NCBI GenBank assembly: GCA_964651785.1 | Contig: CAZYWJ010000011.1 | Coordinates: forward strand, 1-64,000 | Length of the DNA stretch: 64,000 nt | Reading direction: 5' to 3' | Source of the DNA: JAKVAV01 sp964651785 | Lineage (GTDB): Bacteria > Bacteroidota > Bacteroidia > Flavobacteriales_D > Cryomorphaceae | Part shown: positions 51,583-59,967 of the stretch, piece after piece | How the letters are laid out: every line of letters begins with the position of its first letter | Numbering within the stretch: the first letter of the stretch is position 1 | The notes under the pieces: model-generated | What the model saw: only the letters and a program-made list of their open reading frames with translations | The model's database searches: none | Told to the model about the DNA's origin: nothing | Translations under genes and position numbers: made by a program

Positions 51583-52986
51583 ATGCCTCAGGTACAGAGT
51601 CAACAAAGAGTAAAAAAGGCATTCAGCTTATTAGAGTTGACTGAGAACATTAAACTCCAAATTGAAAAAACGTACAGAACGTCTTATTGGATAAAAGCCG
51701 AAATTAATAAGCTCAATTACTACCCTCAAAGCGGGCATTGCTATCCTGAACTCGTAGAAAAAAATAGCGGCAGAATTGTGGCTGAGATCAGAGGATTTCT
51801 CTTTAGAAACACTTACGAAGAGGTAGATCAAAACTTTCGTGACCAAACGGGAAAACCGCTCGCTGACGGAATGGAAGTATTGCTTCTTTGTCGAGTAAGT
51901 TATGATCCGAAATATGGACTGTCTCTTTATATTTCTGACATTGACCCTGCTTACACTTTGGGTGAGATGGCTCGAATGCGTGCCGAAGCAATAAGGAAGT
52001 TAAGAGAAGTCGGTGTCTTTAGCTTGAACAAAGAAAAACGTCTACCGAAGCTTGTGAAGCGATTGGCAGTCATATCAGTTGAAACGAGCAAGGGATGGAG
52101 AGATTTTACGCAAACCTTGAGCGATAGTAAATACGCCGAGCAAATTCGCTGCCATTTGTTCCCGGCAAAGCTTCAAGGCGATACGGCAGTCTACAGTATC
52201 GGAAAAGCGCTTAAGAAGATCGAACTTGTGGCAGAAGAATTTGATGCAGTCGCCATCATACGAGGAGGTGGTGGTGAGACGGGAATGGACTGTTACGATC
52301 ATTTCGAACTGGCAAAAACGGTAGCTACCTTCCCAATTCCCGTTTTGACGGGAATCGGTCACAGTACCAACCTAACCGTGGTAGAAATGTGCGGACATAA
52401 AAATCTGATAACTCCCACAGCTTTGGCTCATTTTCTCTTGGATGGCTACAGCGATTTTGAGATGCGACTGAACAAGGCCATCCTCTCCTTAAAAACCATT
52501 AAACGGCAAACCATACCGCTCTTAACCGGCAGGCTGGATTCGGTGAGCGAAAAGCTAAGCCGAAACTCGCTGCGATTACTGGAAGAAGCAAAATTTGAAT
52601 TGAGACAGACCGGTAGAAAACTGGAGTACTCCACCCGAAAAGGATTGAATGAAGAAAATAACCGACTGACCTTTAAACTTTCAGCGCAGCTAAAACGATT
52701 GACGGAGAGTTCAACGCAAGCAAGGAAAAATCAGTTGACTACTTTGACTCAAAAAATTCAATCTCTGGCACCGCGCTATGGCGCGAGCGAGCATCAGAAC
52801 TTGGACCATCTCGCCGAGAAGCTGCGCATTTTAGATCCTCAGAATGTGCTGAATCGCGGCTACAGCATAACTTTAAAGAATGGAAAAGCGATTCATACAT
52901 CAGCAGAATTGAATGAAGGGGATGAAGTGACAACCAGATTGGCTCAAGGTGAGTTTACCTCAATCATCAAAACGAAAAAGCAATGA
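51583..52986 (+). CDS. xseA: Exodeoxyribonuclease VII large subunit
   Basis: 467 residues. N-terminal OB-fold (KTYRTSYWIKAEINKLNYYPQSGHCYPELVEK) and the catalytic core (ISVETSKGWRDFTQTLSDSKY, AIIRGGGGETGMDCYDHFELAKT, PVLTGIGHSTNLTVVEMCGH). The tail is coiled coil with NRGYSITLKNGK. Degrades single-stranded DNA with XseB. The last 4 nt overlap xseB. Confidence 0.96.
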   Translation: MPQVQSQQRVKKAFSLLELTENIKLQIEKTYRTSYWIKAEINKLNYYPQSGHCYPELVEKNSGRIVAEIRGFLFRNTYEEVDQNFRDQTGKPLADGMEVLLLCRVSYDPKYGLSLYISDIDPAYTLGEMARMRAEAIRKLREVGVFSLNKEKRLPKLVKRLAVISVETSKGWRDFTQTLSDSKYAEQIRCHLFPAKLQGDTAVYSIGKALKKIELVAEEFDAVAIIRGGGGETGMDCYDHFELAKTVATFPIPVLTGIGHSTNLTVVEMCGHKNLITPTALAHFLLDGYSDFEMRLNKAILSLKTIKRQTIPLLTGRLDSVSEKLSRNSLRLLEEAKFELRQTGRKLEYSTRKGLNEENNRLTFKLSAQLKRLTESSTQARKNQLTTLTQKIQSLAPRYGASEHQNLDHLAEKLRILDPQNVLNRGYSITLKNGKAIHTSAELNEGDEVTTRLAQGEFTSIIKTKKQ

Positions 52987-53180
52987 GTAAAAAGGCCACA
53001 TACGAAGATCAACTAGAAGAGCTGGAAGAAATTATCAGAGACATTGAAGATGAAAACATTTCCGTCGATGAATTGAGCAGCAAAGTGAAAAGAGCGGCTG
53101 TTTTAATTAAAAGTTGCAGAGCCGTCTTAACCAACACGGAGAAAGACGTTGAGAACATTTTGAAAGATCTGGAAAGCTGA
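52983..53180 (+). CDS. xseB: Exodeoxyribonuclease VII small subunit
   Basis: 65 residues; YEDQLEELEEIIRDIEDENISVDELSSKVKRAAVLIKSC is the XseB helical hairpin. 4-nt overlap with xseA, fixed stoichiometry of about 6 small to 1 large in known complexes. Confidence 0.95.
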   Translation: MSKKATYEDQLEELEEIIRDIEDENISVDELSSKVKRAAVLIKSCRAVLTNTEKDVENILKDLES

Positions 53181-53226
53181 TCAAACAAGCACATTCCTTC
53201 TTCTGTTAGTAAATAAAAGAAGAGAT

Positions 53227-54003
53227 ATGCCTGAACTTCCCGAGGTAGAAATATTTAAACGCTACGGCGAAAAACACTTTCTGAATCGAAAAATCCAAAA
53301 AGTAGAGATCGACGACGAATTGGTCGTGACGGTAGCGCCAAAAGCCTTCGAGAATCTCTACGGCGAAAAAATAACTTCATTCAAGCGGAGAGGAAAAACC
53401 TTATATGGCACTACATCAAAAGATAATCTCTTTCTCACGCTTCATTTTGGAATGACGGGCTACCTGCGAAATTGTGATGAAAAGGAAGATCAACCTAAAG
53501 GCACGCGAGTAAGCTTTGAATTGGAGGACGGATACATGGCTTGGGTCAACCCGCGAAAATTCGGAAGAGTCGGGCTAACCGATAGAATTGAAGAGTATTT
53601 TAAGTCGAAAAATGTGGGAGAAGATGCTCTTGAAATTTCTCAGGACGATTTCGTGCAGATTTTTTCTGAACTCAAAGGGCCGATTAAATCGAGATTGATG
53701 GATCAGAAAAACGTTGCAGGCATCGGTAATATTTACGCTGATGAGATTCTCTTCCAATGCGAAATACATCCGGAAACGGATACGCAAGAACTGTCAAAAA
53801 AGACCTTGGGAGAAATTCATACCGCCATGCAGCGAATCTTTGGCGTTGCCATTCGTCATAAGGCAGATTACTCTACCTATCCCAAACATTATTTACTATA
53901 CGATCGTTCTGAGGAGCGACAAGATCCTCGTCTATCACGTATTAAAGTGGGAGGAAGAACGACCTTTTTCGATCCGAAAAAACAGAAGAAAAATCAGCGC
54001 TGA
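53227..54003 (+). CDS. Fpg/Nei-family DNA glycosylase without a zinc finger
   Basis: 258 residues. MPELPEVE carries the catalytic N-terminal Pro and Glu; the FKRRGKTLYG loop has the Lys57-like residue; NPRKFGRVGL and GPIKSRLMDQKNVAGIGNIYADEILF (H2TH helices) match Fpg. The C-terminus RIKVGGRTTFFDPKKQKKNQR keeps the GRTTFF hairpin but lacks the four Cys of the zinc finger, like the zinc-less forms known from plant Fpg and NEIL1. Removes oxidised bases. Follows xseB by 46 nt. Confidence 0.9.
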   Translation: MPELPEVEIFKRYGEKHFLNRKIQKVEIDDELVVTVAPKAFENLYGEKITSFKRRGKTLYGTTSKDNLFLTLHFGMTGYLRNCDEKEDQPKGTRVSFELEDGYMAWVNPRKFGRVGLTDRIEEYFKSKNVGEDALEISQDDFVQIFSELKGPIKSRLMDQKNVAGIGNIYADEILFQCEIHPETDTQELSKKTLGEIHTAMQRIFGVAIRHKADYSTYPKHYLLYDRSEERQDPRLSRIKVGGRTTFFDPKKQKKNQR

Positions 54004-54143
54004 AAAATTTAAATCAGGATTTCGCCAAACTTTCGGTTGAACAATATTTATAAATCAAAACCATCTGCCGATTTCCTGTTTGTTCCATTGACGGAAATAT
54101 TTCGCGAAATATGCCGTTATATATTGGTTTAACTTTTTGAAAC

Positions 54144-54302
54144 ATGACTAAAATAATTCTTTCTCGAGTTTTAATTCCTCTTTTAGCTAAACTTATACTT
54201 AGAGGCAAACTGAAATTTCTTTTACGCTCTATCATCTTAGCATCTCCGTACATCACAAAAATGCTAATGAAAAGAATGAAGAAAGTGCGCATCAGGAAAT
54301 AA
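54144..54302 (+). CDS. Small basic hydrophobic protein, 52 residues
   Basis: MTKIILSRVLIPLLAKLILR and so on to a strongly basic end (MLMKRMKKVRIRK). The stop TAA shares its final A with the next ATG (TAATG), so it is likely coupled to the GNAT gene. One to two amphipathic helices with high basic charge. The antisense frame 54014-54322 is less likely. Unknown function. Confidence 0.55.
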   Translation: MTKIILSRVLIPLLAKLILRGKLKFLLRSIILASPYITKMLMKRMKKVRIRK

Positions 54303-54583
54303 TGGAAATAGTAATAGAGCACGGGGATTCCAAAGGTTCTGCTTACGCAAAAGATAAGGGACAGCGAGTTGCCGAGATGACATTTTCGATCGCATCGAAG
54401 GAGTTAATTATCATCGATCACACGGAAGTCAGTGAAGATTACCGAGGGCAGTCTCTCGGCAGAGACCTCTTAGATGCATTGGTGGAAAGTGCTCGAAGAG
54501 ATAATTTTAAAATCATGCCCCTCTGTCCCTATGCCCGAAGCGTTTTTCAAAAAGATCGTACCATTAATGATGTCTTAAAATAG
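54302..54583 (+). CDS. Small GNAT-like acetyltransferase (YjdJ type)
   Basis: 93 residues. Short GNAT core: AEMTFSIASKELIIIDHTEV, EDYRGQSLGRDLLDALVESARRD (the Q/RxxGxG/A acetyl-CoA loop as RGQSLGRDL), MPLCPYARSVFQKD. Matches the YjdJ/Gtn3-like acetyltransferases. Preceded by the 52-residue gene by 1-nt overlap. Confidence 0.85.
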   Translation: MEIVIEHGDSKGSAYAKDKGQRVAEMTFSIASKELIIIDHTEVSEDYRGQSLGRDLLDALVESARRDNFKIMPLCPYARSVFQKDRTINDVLK

Positions 54584-54585
54584 AC

Positions 54586-55062
54586 TTATTCAAATTCACC
54601 GCAATCATCAGACGGGACATGCACACCTGCCGCTTGCTGATAAACCAAGGTAGCGCCTAAATGGCCGGTGTAAGCAAGAAACCCTGACCCCACCGACATT
54701 ACAACTACAACGACTAACTTAAGCCATCGGCTTCGCAGGAAACCGTGAACCATTTCCAAAACAACGGCTGTCGTAAATAACCACGCCATGGCAATCGAGG
54801 CATTTTCGTGGTCTTTCAAGACTGTAGGATCGCAAAGTTGACGAGACACAATCCCGTCAGCGATGTCACCCGTGTATACGCTGACCCACGCTCCTATCAC
54901 CCCGATAACAAGTAAAATGCTGCCGCCCTTATTCCATACGGGGCTTTCAATTCGAATAGAGATCAGTTTAAAAACGGTTGCGACTAAGAGTAATCCGATT
55001 GGTAAGTGAACCGAAAGCGGATGATAAACTTCAGGACGCCAAAAATCGGGCAACTCACCCAT
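54586..55062 (-). CDS. DUF2231-family membrane protein
   Basis: 158 residues, four hydrophobic helices; the N-terminus has PEVYHPLSVHLPIGLLLVATVF with two His, and the later ENASIAMAWLF and GLTGHLGATLVY-like part (AYTGHLGATLVYQQAAG) has a further His. DUF2231 proteins are of unknown function; the His residues are possible heme or metal ligands. Same strand and directly adjacent to the lipoprotein gene. Confidence 0.85.
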   Translation of the reverse strand: MGELPDFWRPEVYHPLSVHLPIGLLLVATVFKLISIRIESPVWNKGGSILLVIGVIGAWVSVYTGDIADGIVSRQLCDPTVLKDHENASIAMAWLFTTAVVLEMVHGFLRSRWLKLVVVVVMSVGSGFLAYTGHLGATLVYQQAAGVHVPSDDCGEFE

Positions 55063-55374
55063 TTATTCCATGATCATTACTGAAATAGGATCGAGTCTTT
55101 TTCCTTCTTTTTCGACTTCCACCTTAACTGACATACCTTCTTCCAGCATAGAGAAGTCTACCGTTTCACCGTTTTTCGTAAGGCTGGTCTCTTCCGTAAA
55201 ATAGAGCTCAAGGGTTTTTCCGTCTTCAGTAGAAACGTAAATCTCAGTTTTGGCAGGCTCCACTTCTTTGATGGTTCCGGTGTAAGTACCTGATTCGACA
55301 ACGTCGGTACTTTCGCATGCCGTGATGAGAAAAATTGCCAAAAGGATCGGAAACTTCACTAATATGTTTTTCAT
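55063..55374 (-). CDS. Small lipoprotein with beta-barrel-like domain
   Basis: 103 residues from ATG 55374 (a start at 55398 lies at the promoter). Lipobox ITAC (signal MKNILVKFPILLAIFLITAC). The mature part (GTYTGTIKEVEPAKTEIYVSTEDGKTLELYF ... GMSVKVEVEKEGKRLD) is an OB-like beta barrel. Stop abuts the DUF2231 start, an operon. -7 TATCTTTG at 55396-55403. Confidence 0.75.
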   Translation of the reverse strand: MKNILVKFPILLAIFLITACESTDVVESGTYTGTIKEVEPAKTEIYVSTEDGKTLELYFTEETSLTKNGETVDFSMLEEGMSVKVEVEKEGKRLDPISVMIME

Positions 55375-55395
55375 GATTTCGAATTTTAGATTGAC

Positions 55396-55403
55396 CAAAG
55401 ATA
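55396..55403 (-). promoter_or_regulatory. -7 element of the lipoprotein-DUF2231 operon
   Basis: Minus strand TATCTTTG, perfect TAnnTTTG, 21 nt before ATG 55374. Confidence 0.5.
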
Positions 55404-55544
55404 GCGGTCTTCAAATAATATTCGGAATAATGAAAAGTACCTTTCTGCAGAAAGTGACCATGCAATTTATGCTAAATTCTCTTTGAGTGAATCGTGCCAC
55501 CCGGTATAGCTCGTGAAGCGCTGGTGAAAACCGCAAAGAATCAC

Positions 55545-55552
55545 TACCTTTG
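55545..55552 (+). promoter_or_regulatory. -7 element of the ABC-F gene
   Basis: TACCTTTG, perfect TAnnTTTG, 26 nt before ATG 55579. Confidence 0.6.
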
Positions 55553-55578
55553 CGGCCCTTTTTAAAAAGTGATCGGTT

Positions 55579-57108
55579 ATGTTAGAAGTTCAGAATGTAA
55601 GTCTTCAATACGGAAAGAGAATTCTCTTTGACGATGTAAACATCTCCTTCAACGGTGACAACTGCTACGGAGTAATCGGTGCCAACGGAGCAGGGAAGTC
55701 CACCTTCCTTAAAATCCTTTCGGGTGATATCGATGCCAACACGGGTACCGTACATCTGGAAAAGGGTAAGCGAATGGCCGTGCTCAAGCAGGAGCATTCG
55801 GCTTACGATGACAACTTGGTTTTACATACCGTTTTGATGGGCCACAAAGAATTATGGAACATCATTCATCAGAAAGAGCTCATTTACGCCAAGCCCGATT
55901 TCTCGGAAGAAGACGGAATGAAAGCTTCGGAGCTTGAGGCAGAATTTGCCGAAATGGACGGGTGGAATGCCGAGAGCGATGCGGCATCACTTCTGTCAGG
56001 CTTGGGAATAGACGAGAATCTGCATTTCATGGAGATGAGAAATCTGACGGGAAAGCAGAAAGTGCGAGTGCTTCTGGCTCAAGCCCTATTCGGAAACCCC
56101 GACGTTCTCATCCTGGATGAGCCCACCAACGATCTGGACTCTCAAACCATCAATTGGTTGGAAGATTTCCTGCTTGATTTTAAAAACACCGTGATCGTCG
56201 TTTCTCACGACCGTCACTTCCTCGATACGGTGTGTACGCACATTGCCGATATCGATTTTGGTAAAATCAGCATGTATACCGGAAACTACACCTTCTGGTA
56301 CGAGAGTAGCCAATTGGCTTTGCGCCAAAGAGCCAATCAGAACAAGAAAGCTGAGGAGAAAAAGAAGGAGCTGCAGGAATTTATTTCTCGATTTAGCGCC
56401 AACGCCTCTAAATCGAAACAAGCCACCAGCCGAAAGAAGCTTTTGGATAAAATCGATGTGGACACCATCAAGCCGAGTAATAGAAAGTATCCCGCCATCA
56501 TCTTCAATTCTGAGCGTGAGGCGGGAGATCAAATCTTACACGTTCGTGGATTGACCAAGTATCTCGATGGAAAACCGCTTTTCGAAAACTTCGACCTGAA
56601 CATCCAAAAGGGTGAAAAGATTTCGCTGGAAAGCGACAATAGCCTTGCCACTACGGCTTTCTACGAAATTATCAACGGGCGCATGAAACCCGATGCCGGT
56701 GAATATGAACTCGGCTTGACCATTTCACCCGGCTACGTCCCTGCTCACAACGAAGACTATTTTCAAAGCAATGACAATCTGATCGATTGGCTCAGAGAAT
56801 ACTCTGACGAAAAGGATGAGCTCTACATCCGCGGATTTCTTGGCAAAATGCTCTTTTCGGGGCAGGAAACTTTGAAAAAGTGCAATGTGCTGAGCGGAGG
56901 TGAAAAGGTGCGATGCATGCTTTCGAAGGCCATGCTGGCAGGTCCGAATCTCTTGATGCTCGATGAACCGACCAATCACTTGGATCTGGAAAGCATCACG
57001 GCCTTGAACAATGCTTTGATTGATTTCCCGGGTATGATCGTAATGACGACTTACGACCAAAAATTGAGAGAAACGGTGACCAATCGAGTGGTAAAAATTG
57101 GAAACTGA
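55579..57108 (+). CDS. ABC-F family ATPase with one degenerate site
   Basis: 509 residues, two ABC domains joined by a basic/helical linker (KKAEEKKKELQEFISRFSANASK, about 257-280). NBD1: Walker A GANGAGKST (34-44), Walker B LILDEPTNDLD, but signature LTGKQ instead of LSGGE. NBD2: Walker A replaced by LESDNSLATTAF, yet signature LSGGE and Walker B LLMLDEPTNHLD are kept. Thus the site formed by NBD1 Walker A and NBD2 LSGGE is competent, while the other site is degenerate in both parts. ABC-F proteins act on the ribosome E-site. Single gene with own promoter. Confidence 0.9.
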   Translation: MLEVQNVSLQYGKRILFDDVNISFNGDNCYGVIGANGAGKSTFLKILSGDIDANTGTVHLEKGKRMAVLKQEHSAYDDNLVLHTVLMGHKELWNIIHQKELIYAKPDFSEEDGMKASELEAEFAEMDGWNAESDAASLLSGLGIDENLHFMEMRNLTGKQKVRVLLAQALFGNPDVLILDEPTNDLDSQTINWLEDFLLDFKNTVIVVSHDRHFLDTVCTHIADIDFGKISMYTGNYTFWYESSQLALRQRANQNKKAEEKKKELQEFISRFSANASKSKQATSRKKLLDKIDVDTIKPSNRKYPAIIFNSEREAGDQILHVRGLTKYLDGKPLFENFDLNIQKGEKISLESDNSLATTAFYEIINGRMKPDAGEYELGLTISPGYVPAHNEDYFQSNDNLIDWLREYSDEKDELYIRGFLGKMLFSGQETLKKCNVLSGGEKVRCMLSKAMLAGPNLLMLDEPTNHLDLESITALNNALIDFPGMIVMTTYDQKLRETVTNRVVKIGN

Positions 57109-57163
57109 TTTCCTCTTCGAATGAGTGCCTGACTGATGCGTATCTTTCCTGAAAATTTCACCG

Positions 57164-58114
57164 ATGAAAATTTGCGCATTTTCTGTTTTTATCCTTCTCA
57201 GTCTACTAGGTTTCAGCCAAACTACTCAGCTCGGGCTGGCCTACGACATCATGCCGCCCTTTACCAATAAAATCGGCGAAAGGGCCATCGCTTCTGAAAT
57301 CGTAAAAACCGCGCTGAACAGAAATACCATCGCGGTTAAAGAGCGCGTACTGGATTTTAATACGCTGATTAAGGGCCTGGAAGCAGGCCGTTTGGAAGGT
57401 AGTCCCGCCATACGCAAAAATGAGGGGCTAGAGCAATTCTTGCTTTACTCCGAACCGATATTATTCAATCAATTGGTCCTTATCGGCAAAAAAGGGTCGG
57501 ACGTGAATCTCACCGACATCAGCGAACTTAAAGGCAAACGAGTTGCACTGCCCGAATATTACGGAATCGGGAAAGATCGCTTTGAATCGGAAGGGGTGCT
57601 CCTCTCCTACGGTAAGAGCGATCAGGCCAATTTGCTAAATCTGCTCGAGGGCAAGGTGGACTACATCTTGGTAGATGACTTATTGGCGGCTTATCTCAGA
57701 ACCTACCAAGCAGGCGATGCGTCAAAATACATCGAGATGGGCTCCACACCGCTGATCAATCAACCCCTTTATTTTGCGCTGAATCGCAATATTCCCGACG
57801 CTCAGGATATCATCGATCGATTTGACGCCACGATAGCTCAGATGAAGGCAGACGGCACTTATAATCGTATTTTAGAATTAAAATGGCTGCAAACCGACGT
57901 CGACGGCGATGGGAAGTTGGAGCTTATTCCGGGCCCTCAAGCGGGCCGGGTGATGGATAGTCCCTATTCATTGGAAGGTCAAAAAAGTGATTCTACCCAA
58001 ATCTATTATCACGGAAAAATTATGAATTGGGAAGAATTGCCCGATGAAGTAAAGCGAACCGGAATCAATTCGGAAGAGGTAAAAGATATCACCTTTTTGA
58101 GATTTGGTCTTTAG
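57164..58114 (+). CDS. Periplasmic solute-binding protein, family 3
   Basis: 316 residues. Signal peptide ending GFSQ. A SBP_bac_3 fold: LGLAYDIMPPFTNKIGERAIASE, GLEAGRLEGSPAIRKNEG, ISELKGKRVALPEYYGIG, LLEGKVDYILVDDLLAAYL. A short DVDGDGKLEL EF-hand-like loop near 245-255 may bind calcium. No ABC permease genes are adjacent, so it may act in signalling or chemotaxis-like sensing rather than uptake. Ends overlapping the convergent lipoprotein gene by 26 nt. Confidence 0.8.
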   Translation: MKICAFSVFILLSLLGFSQTTQLGLAYDIMPPFTNKIGERAIASEIVKTALNRNTIAVKERVLDFNTLIKGLEAGRLEGSPAIRKNEGLEQFLLYSEPILFNQLVLIGKKGSDVNLTDISELKGKRVALPEYYGIGKDRFESEGVLLSYGKSDQANLLNLLEGKVDYILVDDLLAAYLRTYQAGDASKYIEMGSTPLINQPLYFALNRNIPDAQDIIDRFDATIAQMKADGTYNRILELKWLQTDVDGDGKLELIPGPQAGRVMDSPYSLEGQKSDSTQIYYHGKIMNWEELPDEVKRTGINSEEVKDITFLRFGL

Positions 58115-58541
58115 CGACAAAGTACTCGTCGAATTGTGCCAAGTGTTTCCGAATGGCAGTCAGGGCGGCATCTTGATTCGAAGTGGTCAGTTCGCCAAAA
58201 AAATCCATTAACGGCAGCAGATAGTTGTGCAATTGTTCGTGAGCCTCTCCTTTCATGGTGCAGTTTTTAAAAATCAGTGAAAATTCTTCCCTCATTTGAG
58301 ACTGCAATTCCTCGTAACTATCGGATGAAGAATCAAAACGTTCAGCCAATTGTTTCAGATTGTCTATCCCCGTAATGGTTTCAGCATTGGCCGGCCAGGG
58401 CTCGCCTTCATTTAATTCTACCTCAGGCGATTCAGCCTGCGCAAATTCTTCCTGCCGGGTTTCCTTTTTGTCTTCAGAAGGTATTTCGACGCAAGAGATT
58501 ACAGCCGGAGCTAAGAGCAGGCAAACAATCAACTTTTTCAT
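58089..58541 (-). CDS. Hypothetical lipoprotein
   Basis: 150 residues; lipobox VISC (MKKLIVCLLLAPAVISCVEI), an acidic linker (SEDKKETRQEEFAQAESPEVELNEGEPW), then a helical C-terminal domain with NCTMKGEAHEQLHNYLLPLMDF, in which C, H and H are spaced to allow metal binding. Starts 4 nt into the end of the small membrane gene. Unknown family. Confidence 0.65.
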   Translation of the reverse strand: MKKLIVCLLLAPAVISCVEIPSEDKKETRQEEFAQAESPEVELNEGEPWPANAETITGIDNLKQLAERFDSSSDSYEELQSQMREEFSLIFKNCTMKGEAHEQLHNYLLPLMDFFGELTTSNQDAALTAIRKHLAQFDEYFVAKDQISKR

Positions 58542-58717
58542 TGCTCCTTTTTCTTGTCCTGAAAACGGTCAAAAACAAAGAATCCGTAGATCAGGGCGAT
58601 GGAGGAAATAAAACCAAAAATCACATCAGTCACGGGTGAACCCCTTACAATGAGAAATATTGAGGCAATCGTTCCCAAAATTCCGATGATCAATAAAACG
58701 TATTTAGTGGCTTTCAT
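58538..58717 (-). CDS. Small two-helix membrane protein
   Basis: 59 residues from ATG 58717: MKATKYVLLIIGILGTIASIF, a short loop, then IFGFISSIALIYGFFVF and a basic tail KKKEQ. Sits between the DUF3667 gene (4 nt before) and the lipoprotein gene (4-nt overlap), so these three genes form an operon. Unknown function. Confidence 0.65.
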   Translation of the reverse strand: MKATKYVLLIIGILGTIASIFLIVRGSPVTDVIFGFISSIALIYGFFVFDRFQDKKKEQ

Positions 58718-58721
58718 AAAA

Positions 58722-59471
58722 TCATTTCGTTTGTAATAAAATGAGCAAGGCGAACACAATAATTATCAGAGTTGACCACAATAGTAGACTAAATACTAAA
58801 ATCATAGCCATCTCCAAAATGGATCTGAAGGTGGATTTTTTCAAAAATTCGCGATAAGCGTAAATGTAGTAGAAGAACATTAAGATATAAACCACGGTCA
58901 TAATCACCCACCACGGCACGAAATGGTCAAGTGGCAGAATAAATCCTATTATATTACTGATGCTGAACAGATAAGTTTGAAAAACCAGATGCTCGGCGAA
59001 ATTGTATTTTTTCTTCAGATTTACGAGCCAGGTAAATAAGGCGATAAAAGGAATAAATGTCCATAGCAGAAGATTGAAATAGGCTTGAATATCTGAGAGT
59101 ATTTCAAACATTGCTGCCGTGGCATTTAAACGCTCTTCTTCACTTAAGTTTTTTGTCTCTGAGTTGAAGCCCTCTCCCATTTGATCGGGCGCCGATTCAA
59201 CAAACTCGGAAAGACCGATCATAAAGAGTGTTAAGGCGGTGGTAACAATCAAAAGTCTGAACGGCGGGGTATAGTGATACCGATTTGCTCCCAAATAATC
59301 CTGAACTGCAGCACCGGGATTTCTTAAAAGCTGTTTAAGGGTAAATACTCCTCCTCTATCAATATTGAAGGCATCAAAAATGGAGTGGAAAATGTGGGCT
59401 AAGGTGATGCGATGCACTTTTCTCACCTCACTTACATCCAAAGGTTCTTCATCCTCAGGCAATACACTCAT
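58722..59471 (-). CDS. DUF3667-family membrane protein
   Basis: 249 residues, five to six hydrophobic helices. The N-terminus HRITLAHIFHSIFDAFNIDRG followed by FTLKQLLRNPGAAVQDYLGANRYHYTPPFRLLIVTTAL is the DUF3667 signature. The rest is transmembrane with a soluble loop (about 85-130). Function unknown in the literature I know. First gene of a three-gene operon. Confidence 0.85.
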   Translation of the reverse strand: MSVLPEDEEPLDVSEVRKVHRITLAHIFHSIFDAFNIDRGGVFTLKQLLRNPGAAVQDYLGANRYHYTPPFRLLIVTTALTLFMIGLSEFVESAPDQMGEGFNSETKNLSEEERLNATAAMFEILSDIQAYFNLLLWTFIPFIALFTWLVNLKKKYNFAEHLVFQTYLFSISNIIGFILPLDHFVPWWVIMTVVYILMFFYYIYAYREFLKKSTFRSILEMAMILVFSLLLWSTLIIIVFALLILLQTK

Positions 59472-59571
59472 TTTATGGCTTTATTGATCGAAGCTAATCA
59501 AAAATGAAACAAATCGACAGCCCGTTTAAAAGAAATATTACAGATAGCTCATCTATAAATGCTTAGTAAAT

Positions 59572-59967
59572 TTAAGAAGCTGATTTATACGATTGCCTTA
59601 TAATCTTTTCTAAGATTTCCTTTCGCAAAGGTTTTACCAAATAATCCGTAACTAAACAATGTTGTTTAGCCCGTTCAATGTCAGAAGGATCTATTGAAGA
59701 GCTGCAGATGAAAATGGAAGTACGATCAATACACGTCGTCTGTCTTAGTTGTTCCAAAACCTCCCAGCCATCCATTACGGGCATATTCAGATCAAGCAAA
59801 ATTAAATCAGGCATTTCTCTCGTACTCATGTCAGAGAGAAATTCAATAGCATCCAAACCATTATTAAAGGTTAAAAGCTCTATTTCTGAGCTAAAAGAGC
59901 GTATCAGGTGCTCTGATCCGAAACGGTAAATCGGATCATCATCAATCATCATTAGTTTCTTTATCAT
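59572..59967 (-). CDS. Receiver protein paired with the PAS kinase
   Basis: 131 residues, REC domain only: MMIDDDP (7-12), D59 (LILLDLNMP), S89/S90 (FICSSS), K112 (LVKPLR). ATG overlaps the kinase stop by 4 nt, so this is the cognate partner. No DNA-binding output; phosphorelay or protein binding is implied. Confidence 0.93.
   Translation of the reverse strand: MIKKLMMIDDDPIYRFGSEHLIRSFSSEIELLTFNNGLDAIEFLSDMSTREMPDLILLDLNMPVMDGWEVLEQLRQTTCIDRTSIFICSSSIDPSDIERAKQHCLVTDYLVKPLRKEILEKIIRQSYKSAS

Noticed and set aside
54014..54322. 102-codon minus-strand frame
   Set aside because: The plus-strand 52-residue frame (54144-54302) couples by TAATG to the next gene and gives a cleaner protein; the minus frame overlaps it fully.
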